Source of the DNA: Knufia peltigerae
Taxonomy: Eukaryota; Ascomycota; Eurotiomycetes; Chaetothyriales; Trichomeriaceae
NCBI GenBank assembly: GCA_030247855.1
Contig: JAPDRN010000026.1
Coordinates: 62,001-126,000, forward strand
DNA length: 64,000 bases
Direction of reading: 5' to 3'
This document shows, piece after piece, positions 1-12,997 of the stretch (position 1 is its first letter; the number at the start of each line of letters is the position of its first letter). The position numbers and the translations under genes were made by a program. Below the pieces are notes generated by a model. The model was not told the origin of the DNA. It did not search any database and worked only from the letters and a program-made list of their open reading frames with translations.

Positions 1-2
1 AC

Positions 3-341
3 AACACGCTGGCCAGCGTGACGGCGATCAACGATGCCCTCAAAAGCTACGACCAACTCACCTCGCAACTGGACGCCTTTGTGCATATCGACGCCGCCGA
101 TCCGACATACGTGTACAAGTGGCGTCTCGAGCAGGAAGCCAACCTGCGTGCCGCTCGTGGCAGTGGCATGACCGACGAGCAGGTCAAGCACTTCGTCGAC
201 GGATACTACCCCGCGTACGAGCTGTACACCGATACCTTGAGGGAAGGCGTGTTCAAAGATGTTCGGCCAGACTGGCAAGGGAGGCAGCTGCGACTAATTG
301 TTGGCGCGGACCGAAAGGTGCAGCAGGTGATCACAATCTAA
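3..341 (+). CDS. Tda10/D-glycerate 3-kinase-type ATP-dependent kinase, C-terminal part
   Basis: The frame is open from the left edge, and 112 residues are visible before the TAA at 339-341. The N-terminal part, including the P-loop, lies outside the window. The visible tail matches the end of the YGR205W/Tda10 and plant-type glycerate kinase family: a VHIDA segment, YKWRLEQEANLR, a GMTDEQVKHFVDGYYPAYELY stretch read in parts, and a final GRQLRLIVGADRKVQQVITI. The first ATG-like codon near 18 is a GTG, so no start lies in this piece. The family is soluble, P-loop-containing and thought to phosphorylate a small acid; the real substrate of the fungal enzyme is uncertain. Family assignment rests on recalled motifs. 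No intron is seen in this part. Confidence 0.8.
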   Translation, partial: NTLASVTAINDALKSYDQLTSQLDAFVHIDAADPTYVYKWRLEQEANLRAARGSGMTDEQVKHFVDGYYPAYELYTDTLREGVFKDVRPDWQGRQLRLIVGADRKVQQVITI

Positions 342-344
342 GCA

Positions 345-3300
345 AGAATCCTAGCTGTACAAGGATGAACTACCGCACGATTTATTGAATGGTTACTTGA
401 TTGGTGGCCGAGAAGCGACGTTCTGCCGTGCTGCACACGAGGTGAGACTTCGGATGCCAGTCAATCGCTGCACCACCATAAGGTTTGGGATCGCTCCAGA
501 TTGTGCGTCCGGCCTTTCCAGCATCTCGCCGGATAGCTGATTCCGGTTACCCGTTCGAGAAGTAGATCGGCCACAAGCAGACGACAGGGTGTGTGATGCA
601 TACTGTAACAGGAGATTGGTCCGTAATAAAAATTGTAGATTGGTGTGTCGGTGGCTCCATGGTCTTCTGCATTGCGTGGCGCCCAGCGCGCATCTTGAAG
701 ATCTTCTCGGACTGTAAAAGGTCCTAGTGCATTCTTCTGTGTATCGAATGGTTACCGTGTAACTGCAGGACAAGATGAGGAAAGGCTCCGCCTCAATGGG
801 ATCGCCATTCTTCGGTAGGCCTGATCCGATGATGTCCTTGTACAAACAAGATCCCTTCACAAGTCACGATCCACCCGTTTCGCTCAAAACTCATCGCCTT
901 GCACGATTCGTGCCAACCGCATTCGAGATAACCTCCATAGATGGACGCTGCTAGCAACCGCGTGGGTCCAAGTTCCTGACGGCCAATTGGGCTTACCATC
1001 CCGTTGGCAATGTGGCGGTCGTGAGATGCGGCCCATCTCTCGCTATTAAAGGACCTAGGGGAACGATCGACGGTGGGCTAGGAGATGTTTCAACTTTTTG
1101 TATTGTAGTATGCCGGATGGTGCAGTAGCGTCGAGGCAAAATGAGTCCCTAGCCAAACGGGGACAACATTGCCTGCGAGTTCCAGTACGCCGGAGAACGA
1201 CATCCAACCCCGTAAGGTACAGTGCTCTCCGCATGGGGTAGTTCAGGGCATGGAACAGATACGGATAGCAAGGAGCTCATACCCGGTGTCGGTCCAGCTA
1301 GTCGTCCCAGAAGCAGCGATCATTTCATGGGATCTGATCTTCACCGCCGTCTCGAGTGGTCGACGGAGTAGTGCGAGCGCTTGAAGACGCGGACCGGTGT
1401 TTTGGGCTCTCAGAGGCTCCACTGTGGCTGCCGTCGTTTGGCCCTCCCGACTCTAGCACTCGGATCGTCCAGATTCATTGCTGGCACTAAAGGCCGACCA
1501 GGCAGTGAGAAGAGTACGCCTGCATTTTGAGCTTCTCCAGATACACCGCGTGAAATGGCATGTTGGCCCAAGACTCCCAGACCAACGCCAAACGAGCGCC
1601 CGGGATATGGGTGAGTGGGTCAGCTGAAGTACCTGTTAGTGACATTAGACACGAAGGATCCCGAGTATGCCGTCCAGACCAAGGCCAGCCTAGCCTCGAT
1701 GTGTGAGAAAGTATCCTCGACGTCTCGTACTGAGCAGCAGAATCTTAGCTGAACTCGCTGTTCTCCTCCCTTCCTGAAGACCCTGTGTGCCCGATTCCAA
1801 GCCAAACTCCCGATAACGACAGACTCGAGCGACCCCAGCCTAGCTTGAACTCTATTCATACGACAATAGAGACCAGCGTTGGAGAAACGAATGCAGCAAT
1901 CGGCACGAACCGACAGTCCAACTGCGCCATGTTTCGGACAGAGGTATTTTGAATCTCGTCCGCAAGGGTGATCAGCCGTGCCCATCGCAAGCATCCGTGA
2001 CACATTCCATCTCGGTGGTTGTCCCCTTGCAGACACAGTCGGGCCTAGTCGACTGCCGATGCTGAAGAGGGTGCGCCTAATGTGCCGTCCCACGAGCAGT
2101 CGATACATCGGATGATTGAAAAGAGTCAAGGTCGAGATCAAGATCTGACTTGACTCAGCCAGCCACATGACCCGGTCGAGGAGGGTGTTCGCAACCCGGT
2201 GCCCGTCCCGTGTAAGCCAATAACGCCAGCAGAACTCTCTGAGAAGGTGAGAAATGCACTCACCTCGTTTCGCGCCCTGACACAGTTGTCAATTTCCTCC
2301 GAGAATTCCCTTTCCCTCATCCCATCCCGCTCCGGAAAATCCTGATGTAACTCCAAAAACCCCTACGAATGGCCGCGCGAGGCCCACAAGTGACTTGTGA
2401 AATCGGTAATCTGTCCGGATGGGTCTTGTCATGATTCAATTCTTGTGGCAAGGATGAGCGACGCTAGTCGAACAACGCGCAGATTGAGTAAATCGTTGGG
2501 AGATGCCTTCTGTCGATCACGCTCGATGCACCAGCTGGGGTATTTCCCATTGATGTCAGTGCAAGAGCGTATCCTACTGACTTACATATCCTGCCACTGC
2601 CCCGAGAGGAGGCATGTACATCAGATCAACAGAGAAAGCAAACCCTTTACTTGGAGATCGTCATAATCTGCAGTGTTGCTCGTTGATCATTTATGAAGGG
2701 TTCTCCAAGGTTCGGATGTTTAAGCCGCAGGAGGTGTTCTCTAAGACATCCACGCACGAAAGTGCGGCAGCAGTTCATCACAAGCAAAGTGACGCAGAAT
2801 ATATGCAGGGCAAGAGCAACACGATAAAGATCTTCTCCCATGACTTGGCAGCACAGCCTGGGCTTGTGGCCTCGGCGTACGAGTAGGAACGCGGACCATG
2901 GGCTCAGGACCAGGATGCAACACCCCGGCAGCCAACACTCCCAGGCCCAAGACGCTGACCAGCACGGGCAGAGCGTCCAGCCATTAACGCGACTGCAAGC
3001 CACATGGCATATACTCGGCTTCTTTGACCTCAGCCGACGGAGCGATGGTTACCCTGGACAGGACCATGCAGAGGCGACCAAATTCTTGATTTCAGCTCAT
3101 AACAATGCATGTCTAGAATGCTGACTCCAGCCAAAACGCAGACCTGCCTCTTCATCTCCTATGCTTATGTGGGTATGTTTCGTTGCAAATCCATGACAAT
3201 GTGAATCCCCCAAAACAATCAACACGAAGGCCTCCCAGACGATAGCAACCCCTGCTCGACCGACACGGACTGCAGCCATTGAAAACATAATCCCACAACG

Positions 3301-3418
3301 CCAATGCACATACATGATCTCAGGAGTGACACATCACTCTTCCTCTTGGATGGAGATTACCCAGTTCCTGTAACTTCGCTGAATGGACCTTTAATGCAGA
3401 GTCATTTCAAGTCTCGCC
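345..3418. other. Intergenic, 3.1 kb, no convincing gene
   Basis: Only short open frames occur and none resembles a known family. A minus-strand frame at 2647-3003 has hydrophobic stretches, but it has no matching continuation and no convincing splice sites. The stretch holds no copy of the TACGGAGTA motif that is common further right. Confidence 0.6.
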
Positions 3419-4522
3419 TCATACTGTCTTGCCATTGATTCCTTTGAGATACACATCGCTAGAAGCCAAAGTCAGCGCGCGCCATTCTATTGCTAGCAGT
3501 GAATAAACACAGCGATACGAGTCGATCTCTCCGGGCCATATGAGAATCGGGCGATTACGAAACCAAACAGAAGAAATGAGCCCAGTCGGCCCGACGCGGT
3601 GTCAGATGACCCAGGAGGGTCAGAAATCAGCACCACCTTCGATCCTGGGCGCCAGAATCTCTCAACAGCAGGGCAGGGGTTTCGGCACTCACAAGATAAG
3701 GGTTGAGTTCGGAGGAATCGAGCCAGGAAAACCCCTGTAAAAACACAGAATGGTCAGCTTGCATTCTGCATCCGTGAGCTGTTCAAAGGACGAGGAACCA
3801 GGGTCAGAGCAAGGCAAATATCCACTAGGACGACCAGAACGGCAATCGTGTGGAGACCAAACCTGGTCCAACTTGAGGTCCGAGGACGCTTTGAAAAAAC
3901 GCATGACCCTCACTAAATTTGAGCCAAGCGAGAATGCTTCTCAAACGTTGGGCGTTGGTGGTGGGGAGTAACTGACCGGTCGCCATACGCGAGGTTGCTA
4001 GATAACCAGTCAGCTCATCCAGGTCAGTGGAGATCCGTGATATTTGTCAAATGGGAGGTGGGAGGCATCTGCGAGAGTGCTGCACATCCCGGACGATCCC
4101 TCATCATCACAGGAGGAGCAAGAAGAGCAACTCACCCTGGAATAGTCAAAATGCACCTCTCACCCAGCGACATTTGGGGCACAGCCTGATCCCATCCTTC
4201 ACAGAGGCTGTTAGGCACAGACGTTGCCGTTGAGACGACCAAATGAACCCACCTGGAATCACCCGCCCAACCCTGATGGGAGTCTTGAAATCACCACGAC
4301 CTCGTGAGCTGTCGAACCTGGAGGCGCATAGATCAGAAAATGCGACTGACACTGCTGGTCCGGGCCAGTCATGACATACTGTTTGCCTTTGTAGTCGTTG
4401 TCCGCTTTGGAGCCGTCGTAGAGCCAGCCCGTATATTCGATGGTAACTTCATCGCCGGTTTTGGGGAAGTCCTGGCCATTTCCAGGCCTGACAAGTTTCT
4501 TTTGTAGTTGAGTAGGCGGCAT
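3419..4522 (-). CDS. fpr1: FKBP12-type peptidyl-prolyl cis-trans isomerase (six exons)
   Basis: Assembled by hand from six exons: 4380-4522, 4253-4317, 4136-4196, 3977-3997, 3693-3734 and 3419-3458. All introns are GT-AG and all phases agree, giving 123 residues, near the usual 108-120 of FKBP12. The FK506/rapamycin pocket and active site look complete: Tyr30, Phe49-Asp50, Arg55, Phe58, Val67-Ile68, Trp71, Tyr94, and the GSIPPNSTLIFDVYL strand that ends the fold. The start ATG is supported by the N-terminal KKLVRPGNGQDFPKTGD block, which matches the family. The protein should be cytosolic, speed proline isomerisation and be the rapamycin/FK506 receptor. Exon 4 is only 21 bases (NLAYGDR region). 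The gene stands alone in about 8.7 kb of otherwise non-coding DNA. Nothing suggests a pseudogene. Confidence 0.9.
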
Positions 4523-6631
4523 GACGGTGACCGGAATCCGACGACCTATTCGACAGTTTCGAGTATGTCAAGTATACAACAGGTGGGTTTCGAATCAATG
4601 TCGACGTGGTTTGAACGAGCTGAAATCCACCAGGAACCAGGTCTCAAAAGTCAAAAGAACGAGACAAGTCCAGATGCGATGAAGGAGACGGCGGCGACGG
4701 TTTTATAGCAACCGCTCGTGGGGACCGTGCCTGTCACAGGTGAACCAAAAGAATGAATGAACCCAGAGCCAGCACCGACAAAAGCTATACGGAGTGCCAA
4801 CTGGCAAGTTTAGTCGCGTGCGGCAGTGACCAGGTCGCGATACTGAATAAGAAATATACTGTAGACCACCTTTCGAAAGGAATAAAGGGGAAGAAAGCGA
4901 GCGACGGCCGTCGGCCACGCATCAGCGATATGACAGGCTCAGGCCTGGACACTCAGAGTGGGATAACCCAATGGGCGCATCCTAGATTGGACAAGAGCTT
5001 CAACCCAAAGGCTAAAGGCTCGACGGAACGAACAGTCGAAGCATACCATACCGCCTCATCTGGCTTGGTAGATACCTAGCGCGATACTCACTAGACACAC
5101 GCCAAACATGCATACAGTACAATACCCGAGAGAACTACCGCCGGTTTGGGCACGGTTTTTGACGGCCGGGCAAGGATCAGGGTTTGATCTGCACAAGGGT
5201 CAAAAAAAATTGTTTTTTGGGAAGGGAAACTGGCGAAAAACAATAAACGCCCAAACCGGACCTTGTCTGTCTGTGGGATGGTGGCCGGTGGGGCGGGAGT
5301 GGCATTCCCATCCTGACGCAAACGAGGTCCGAGTTCGAGATGGCGTTTCCATGTTCCCACCGGGCGCATCGGCCAGGGTTCAGTGGCTTCCTCATGGTGT
5401 TTGGGACGTTTTGGGCGCGCAAAGTCTGGAGAACGGACGGCGAACAGGGGAGAAGAAGACGAGGATATTGTTGATGATGCCGGCGACAGTGACGTGCGAG
5501 GACTCTAGACGGTTTTAGGACGAGGCAGGATCAACGGTGACAGCAATAATGGGACATCAACAGCCCGATACAGCCGAGCAGGTCAGGAGTAGTACAGAAC
5601 AAGTAGGAGGGGCAATTGGGTCGTGGGTACGTATGAGGGCGAGGCGGACGAGACCACACTATGCCTCTGCCTCGCGACAAGCCGTATTGATGAATGGTGA
5701 ATGACGGTTGCATGATGGCGTGTCACCGTACCAGCTACCATGTAACTTACTCGTGGAAGAAACGTCCAATCTGTCGTGTTCGCCTGTCTGTCCGTCTGTC
5801 TTGACTGTCTGTTCGTCCGTCCATCTGCCCGACCACTACGAGGAGTACTTGTCATTGCATGATCAACATCATGATTATGCGCCCGTCAGAGACTACTCTT
5901 GGTTCAGTAAAGCCGGAAAAGAAAAAAAAAAGCATTCTACCCTTTCAGACACAACACCACACACACACCATGTCAACTGTCACTTGAACTTGATGGGGCT
6001 CTCTCTCTCCTCCCCCTGCCGCACCTCTCCCCCCTTGTTGCGGCAGGCTACAGGAGAAAATCTGTCGGGTGATTCTTCGCGGAAAATCTTGCTCGTAAAA
6101 CTGACTCGGCCCAGGCATCTTTGCTCCGGACACTTGTTCGACGGAGCAGCAAATCAATGGCCTCTGATGCACCTCTGCATAGGCGTGCCGAAGATCCTCC
6201 CAGGCTGCACGCTCGGCAAATAGCCTTTGACATGATCGGTGCCAACGGCGGGTATTCATCACCACCAGCATGGGTGACCATTGACATCCCGGGCTAACGC
6301 CCAAGGCGCCTCCACCGTCGCTTGCCGTCCAACTCCACCCCGTCATGCTCTTCCTGACTTACAGTAGGGACCTCCGCGACAGGCAATGTCATCCCTGGCC
6401 GTGCGTTTCCACACAGGGTCACCTACCTGGAGCCCTTTTCCCCGGCTGTCCTCCTTGGCATCAGCTCCGAAGCTGGACAGATGTCGCGCGCTGGTTCGGT
6501 GACCAGACGAAAAATGCCCTGTCGAATGCTGCGAGTCAGGATTCAAAATTATGAAGCTGCTGCTGGCATTTATTGCCTGCATCGCTGGCTCACGGATCGA
6601 CACGGCACCCCTACAAAGCTACCACGACATT

Positions 6632-6669
6632 TTATCTAAAAGTCTCCTACTTATCTAAAAGTCTCCTAC
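6632..6669. repeat. Tandem duplication, 2 x 19 bases
   Basis: The 19-base unit TTATCTAAAAGTCTCCTAC occurs twice in direct, perfect tandem (6632-6650 and 6651-6669). It is non-coding. The lack of divergence suggests a recent slippage or repair event. Confidence 0.9.
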
Positions 6670-8066
6670 GAGTAACATTTTCATGGCGCAATAACGGACA
6701 GACTACCCTGACAGTCCGGTGCAAATCCCTCCTCTCTAGCCAGGCGGCATCATTCGATGGGAATCTGCACAATCACATCTGAACCCATCATGCTGCATCT
6801 CGCGCAGAAATTAGGCGTAGTGCCAACGCCAACCATTTGCACCAAGCGACCCAGGGAGCTGTGATTCGGGCAAGCCCCCTTGGGACTAGAACCAAAAGGA
6901 ATTTCGTCCCGGAGCTGGCGTCAAAGAGCCATGTGTTGGATGTGCCGGGGCCGTTGGGCAAGCCAGAAAACAAATGACGACGGCGGAATGAGACTGCGTT
7001 CGCTCTAAACCCAAAAGCCAATAGACGCATCTTGGGACGGTGTTCCCCCTGGGCCATGGACCCTTCAAGTTTACGCCGCAGTATTGCGGTCGCTGAAAGC
7101 TGCCACGGAATTTCCGTGCTGCTTTTCGAGCCAGAGTTTCGCGGCAGTGTTTCTGACCCTTGACACGACATATTACATTACACCGACATTTGCAGTGACC
7201 CTGAAAGCCTGCATGACTATCCTCGAGAATGTCTCGGGTCACTAACTACGTAATCAAAAGGATGAGATTTGCTTTTGATTCCGCGCCACGGTGCAGTGGC
7301 TCCCCCACGAAACATGGTGGGGATATAGTCCGTTGAACAAGCAGGTAATGGCCATTGTCAACTTCATGTCGTACGAGTTCTGGAGTAGCCATCAAAGAGA
7401 CACTCAAAGGATAGCCGAGAACTGTACGTCTGAACGACAGAAAAGCAGTCATGTCACTGATGATGATATTATCGCTGAGGTACTGTGAATGGCCGTTGTC
7501 TCCTCGACCCGATACCACCATGGATAAATCATCGAGGCACATACCAACCAATGTCTGGTAGGAACCAAAAAAAATGCTCTGAACGAACTGACTATCCGGC
7601 CAAAACCTCAAAAGGCCTCAGCAGCAACATGACGCCCTCTCCGATCATCAAGTGCCTTTGCCCCCCCTCCCCACACCCTGGAGAGTTACAGTATTTTACA
7701 AGGATGGCAACTTCGGATCGACCGACCTTTTGCTGTCAATCGAAGCATTTGGTTCCAGTAGCGGACCCCATCGTACGATCTTGACGGTAGAAGCCAGCTG
7801 ATCCTACTACACCTGGGACCGCTACCTCGTTGCACGATCCCCTTACCACTTTGCGGTTAAGTGCTCTTCGAAACCATCCCCGAGCTTCAGCTCAAGACCT
7901 GCCTTGTGTACTGCAAAGGGGGAGAAAAGAAACAACCACCCTGCAGTACCAAGAGCTATCCGCCGCATTTTATTATTATTTAGCTCAACACTCAAGCATT
8001 GTCGAAGCCAGGATCGATCTTCAAGGCGGTAAATATCCACCTTGGGGACCCCTGGCAAACTGACAA

Positions 8067-8106
8067 TCTCTCTCTCTCTCTCTCTCTCTTCCCCCCCCCT
8101 TCCCCC
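8067..8106. repeat. Polypyrimidine microsatellite (TC run then C run)
   Basis: About eleven TC units (8067-8089) are followed by a nine-C run and a second short C run. It is simple-sequence DNA likely to vary in length between strains. Confidence 0.9.
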
Positions 8107-9077
8107 ACCAAGGGCATAAAATGTTTCATGCATTCCTGGATTTCTCAGTGACGTGCTGTACGACTTGGTCGGCTGCAGGATGAGATAATAGCATTCCGAG
8201 GGGGAATAATGCTTGCTACACCCTTGTCTCTCTGGCTACGGCTCTATGGGTCACGGTGGGCATTCCATCGCAGGGGTCTCCTACGCTCCTAGTCATCAAC
8301 AAATCATGACACCCCTTGCCTTTATTAATAAGAGAGTTCGGCTCTGGACCTCTCAGAAAGTGCCAAAAACATGGGATCCAAATTGGCGACACTTGGTCTC
8401 GACGCTCGTAGTACTCGTAGAAGGCGCGTGGAGGACAATCACACCCTCTTCCCATCCAACTCCCAAACCCCCCCTGTCCTGCGGCTTCGATGGCACGAAC
8501 CGGTGGATTGCAGATAATGTTGCCACCCCCCTGCGGTGGGCGGGACTTCCGGGTGCCATAACTCGGTTGCAAGTCAAGCGAATCAAGTTCGACAAGTGTC
8601 GGGGTTCTCTGATGGCCTGGCGCGCGAAAAACAATGCCCGAGCAGGGTTTTTTGGCCCCTTGTCACATGCACGCGAAGCTACCCGGTGAGGCCAGGGTTG
8701 GGCATGAGAAATAAATAATATCATATCGGGCCAGCCCGGCTGTAACTCGCAAGATGCATCGGCATCGTCTCCCAATACAGACACGGATCCTTGTTTTTCA
8801 AGCCTAACTATGCGCCGCTGCTGAAAAGGAAGGGGGGAAACATCACCTGAGGCTCAGGCCATGATCCAATAGTCGGCTGAAAAAGTTACGAAGCCCTAAT
8901 ACAACCTGGTGCAGCTTACTGTACAGTACGGTAGAGTAAGTACAGGCGGTTTGGAGCTGGGAAGTCTTTGCATCATTACCTAGGGGTAATTTTACCCAAA
9001 AGACCTACTCCAGGTACGGAGTATGTTCTCTTTGCATGGCAAATATATTGACTGGCTATGAAGAAGAAGGAAGCTCT

Positions 9078-10176
9078 CTATAAACATGTCCAAAGGGGAT
9101 GATGGCGAATATCTTTGACTTCTACGGTTTGAAAGCACAAATTTGGAAATCTCTTGTCCTCCAACACCATCCCTGTATTGGAAGAAGGAGGAGAAGAGGA
9201 AGAAGAGACAGAGCTTCCTCCTCCTCGCTTCAGGTAGGTCAACTGGGAGATGCCCGCCTTGTCGAGGAACGGTAATACGCGAGAATAGTTGGTAGCAACC
9301 TGGTCACACCCGTGACTATCGTCCGAGAGACAGAATCGGATCTTTCGCTCCAGGGCAGCCTGTTTGTTGTTTGATCAACGTGTTAGTTTTAGCCTCTGGC
9401 TCCTTGAAAGCAGTGCCAAAAACAAATGGTTCGGGGGGGGGTGCCCATCGGCCGGCGCGCCTTGTGTGTCTTACCTGGCAAATCTCCGCTTTAGGGTACG
9501 GTTCATCCAGTCCCTTCCGCAGACTGGCAGTGTTGATTTCGAGCACTCCTCCGTACGAGGCAATGTAGTCTAGATTGTTCAAGATTCGTTCCCACACACC
9601 CTTCATGGCCACAAAACTCCCGTCTGGGTCGTCACTCTTTAGACGGATCAGGTCAAAGTGGCCCACGACGGGCGGTCTGAGGGATCGCAGCATGTCCGCC
9701 TGGGAGTCGAAATAGTCCTCGAAGAGTCGTTCGTCCGTCCCCCCCGCGACCTGTCTCGCCCGCCCGTACATTTCTCCGTCGTAGTCGATGGGGATCGTGT
9801 GCACGTGATGGACCGAGCCGATGAAGAAGTCCGGGCGGTAGACGTCCAGGCTCCTCCGGACGAGGTCTGCTGACTCCTGCGGTCGGATCCATTCCCCTTC
9901 GAACCCGACGAGAAGATCGATGCGACCTTGGTACTTTTCTCGTAACCGCTCGGCTTCCTCAAAGTAGGCCCGTTCGTTCTCGAGGTGGTACGAAGCAAAA
10001 GTCATGCCCGCCTCGACTTCTTCCGGGTAGCGATCGTCGTCGTGCCGCGGCATGTGCTCCGTCAGGGCCAGGACCTGCATCCGCTTGGATAACGCGGCCT
10101 CGACGACCTCCTCGAGTCGATCTCGAGCGTGGCCCGGGCAGAATTGGCCAGAGTGGCTGTGATGCGAGTACGGCAT
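9078..10176 (-). CDS. his2: Histidinol-phosphatase, PHP family
   Basis: Two exons, 9475-10176 and 9078-9359, joined in phase 0 over a 115-base GT-AG intron; 327 residues, close to yeast His2 (335). The enzyme hydrolyses L-histidinol phosphate to histidinol in histidine biosynthesis, in the cytosol. The N-terminus MPYSHHSHSGQFC carries the first metal-binding His-x-His of the PHP domain. Further PHP signatures are LTEHMPRHDD, GFEGEW, SVHHVH and VGHFDLIRL, and in exon 2 CLSDDSHG supplies the last metal ligands. Residues of exon 2 after LTYLKR contain a Ser-rich loop. A TGACTC half-site (10556-10561) lies about 380 bases upstream; it resembles a weak Gcn4/CpcA element but is not convincing alone. 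The intron holds a nine-base G run on the plus strand. Confidence 0.93.
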
Positions 10177-12997
10177 TTGGCTTGGAATATACCGAGTTTG
10201 TTATGGTAGTTACGCGGTCCACGAGTCCACCTTGTTATCTTGTAATGTTCGGTGGTGGTACAGATCGGAAACACCGGACTATCCCACCGACGATGACTTC
10301 GTTGAGTTGCCTTTGTCACAATCTATTGACGTCTAGAAAAGTCGACCAACATTTTGATCTGAAGAAACAAATTTTCCTTTGAATCGGAGCCTGGAGGGCT
10401 TTTTGATGATGCCGAAGTAAAGCCGTGCAAATAAATCATTCTGAGATGATGCGTTGGATCTTCAGGAGGTTCTAGTAACCTTTCCGCCTGGGCCAACGAC
10501 AAAACTCAACCTTTCTCCAACATCCTTTGCACGATTCAAGGCGCGAGAATGGTGCGAGTCATTAGAAGACGAAAGGGGGGGGTGGTGAAGGAGTTTTTGC
10601 AGGTGAGTTTACCATGGTGTTGTTTTCCATCGGCCGGAGTGAACCCAACGGCCTAATATGCTACTGGCGGTCATGAGAACAATTGAAAACAACAATGTGG
10701 CTCGGATAATCTCGTCCGTAGGAACGCACACACACACAAACTCTCTCTCTCTCTCTATCTCTATATCGTTGAGTGGGAAGGGCTTCCGCGCTTTGATACC
10801 CTTGGTAGAGTACATGGAAGACCTCGGAAAGGGCGTGCCCACACTCCCATTACAACAATTTTCTTTTCTTTCTGAAAGAACTCGTGATCTCGCTTCTTCT
10901 TTTTTTGACAAAAAAAACATCGTCGATGGAAGACTGACCGCCCGGCGCCTATCACGGGTAACCACGGACTTACTCTATACACATGTGAGGCCTTCGGATG
11001 CAGCTTGACGCTATTCGCGCTGGGTGGTGTCGTACAGAACTCTAGGACGGACCAAGGACTTCCTATCGTCGAGACCTCCGCCCTCGGTTCGAGGGTATAC
11101 TCGTAGGAGGAGAAATGGTGGAATGATCGACTGCAGAGGGACTTTCCCCGACGAACGGCCCCTGGAAGCTTACGAACACAAGGGGAGGGGTTTTGCCCAT
11201 GGCACGGATGCAATGATCCAGGCTAAGATAGCTAGGGACGAGGCAAAGATAGCTATTGTACGAACTCTGGGTCCTCCTGCAATACACCTAAACCCGTCAG
11301 AGCGACGGGTTCGCCGGGAAAGGCCACGTTTTTAGCAGGGCGGGAAGTGCCATGGCCAGGTACGGGTACGGAGACAAGAAGGTTGGCTGTGGTTTTATTT
11401 GCTGCGCGCCCATGTTTTCAAAGGATCCGGGAGAAGGTTTCTCTATTGCATGGCCTTGAGGACCGATGATGAATCCCTATACGGAGTAAACAAACACAGA
11501 CCAGGTCTAGAACGGGGTGCTCGGGGCTGCCCTACGGAGTACATTCATTCCACAATTGAATTCGAGCCCACCATGGGGAGGGGCTGGCAAAGGTGGCCAT
11601 GTTTATTATCCAGGTGCTATAGAATAGCGGAGGCAGGGGAGGCACCCTCCTTCCCGCCCTTCTCAATCACCTTTGTTTCGAGAGGAATTCAAGGTGTGTG
11701 GAGATAAATTTGATTAGATTAGACGTCCCCCTGGCATACTACGTAAAAATTAATAAATCAAAAGAGACGGCTGCTACGTTCAGCTTACCAGAAACGTAGC
11801 AACGGAGTCCACGGACGATCCAATAGTGTGTGTCGGAGGGGGGAAAAAGAGGGTTGCTCCGTACGGGGGGAGTACTTCGCATTCTTCTTAACCGAGCCTC
11901 CAGGCTGATTCGAACCTGCCTCGCCGTCGCCTTGTACTGTACCTTTAGGGCACACAAGCGAGGGTTTGGCCCCCTTGATGTCAAAAGATCGTATGGGAAC
12001 AGTGGAAAGAAGGGCGTCCGATCGATTCGAAAGGGAGCTTGCGAGGATCAAAGGAGCAAGGGGGGACTCGCCAGGCATTATTGTACCAACGAATCCTCCG
12101 GCTTGGAGTGGCTGTAACAAGTAGTCGCTAGCAGGCTGGTTGAGCGCGCCAGACGTAGTAGACCCCTGTTGGACAATGATCATCGACGTGTTGACATGAA
12201 TGGTACAGATCAGAGAGTCGACGTTGCCATGGTACTCACAGGAGAGAGTCTCCCAAGTCCAGTAAGTTATTTCATCCGACGCCTAAATAACAGTCCTTCT
12301 CTTTCTCGATCCTCCAGTGACGTGTCCGCAGCGCCTTGGACAATCGAGATTCTGCTTTTGAGCACCTTGCATTACAGAAGTCCAGCTCAGCAAAACCAAG
12401 CAACCAAGCAAGCCCCTACGGAGTACTCGTGTCGGGGATGTTGATGCTGTGGAGACCTTGTACTCGTACTCCGTAGTATTCCAGTGTTTGTACTCTCAGA
12501 TCTCGATCGTTTCCGGCATGCAAAGGCCGACCGGCATGATTACGCAGCAAAAGACTACTCCCTGCATATCCTAGGCACCCCAGTGAATAGGCAGGTATAG
12601 TGCGACATGATGTGCACAAAGTTGGAGGTGTGGACGAGCCCCTAGACCGCTCAGTCATACAGGTGAGATAGTATACACTTTCACCAGGAAGTTTTTCCCA
12701 ATGATACCTTCGACGGAGGTGCCCGTCACAGTCCAATATTCGACCTCGAGGAGTCTTCTTAGTGTCGCATATACAAAAGCAATACAGAAGAAGAAACCAT
12801 CCAAAAAAAAACCGAAAACAACAAGGACATTAATAGTAGTCGGTGTCGGAATCTACCGAGGCTCTTTGGGATGACGGGTACTCGTGGTAAACCTTCTCTC
12901 GACTGCTTCTGCTTGTTGACACGAAAACCAAAAAAATGCGTGAGGAAACACTAAATCTGTATGCGTACAAATTTTGGCTCCGCGCATGAGAATGTTT
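10177..12997. other. Intergenic, 2.8 kb, no convincing gene
   Basis: Open frames are short and unfamiliar. The stretch has a CA run then a CT run (about 10727-10754), an eight-G run near 10575, and four copies of TACGGAGTA/TACTCCGTA (11480, 11533, 12417, 12467). A short plus-strand frame near 10549 runs into a good splice-donor sequence at 10603, but no downstream exon could be recognised. Confidence 0.55.

Larger units (their letters stand above)
4523..9077. other. Intergenic, 4.6 kb, no convincing gene
   Basis: No frame resembles a known protein. Visible structure: a perfect tandem duplication of a 19-base unit at 6632-6669; a TC dinucleotide run followed by a C-run at 8067-8106; a TACTGTACAGTA palindrome at 8917-8928; an inverted repeat GGGTAA-TT-TTACCC at 8984-8997; and a TACGGAGTA motif at 9015-9023, close to the 3' end of the histidinol phosphatase gene. 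Confidence 0.6.

Noticed and set aside
2647..3315. Hydrophobic minus-strand frames that might be exons of a membrane protein
   Set aside because: No joining of the pieces gave a recognisable family or consistent splice sites and phases.
10549..10602. Possible first exon ending in a strong splice donor
   Set aside because: No downstream exon continues it, and a G run lies in the middle; too little to call a gene.
11905..11925. Second T-arm-like TTCGAACC sequence
   Set aside because: Only three of five T-stem pairs form and no acceptor or anticodon stem is present.
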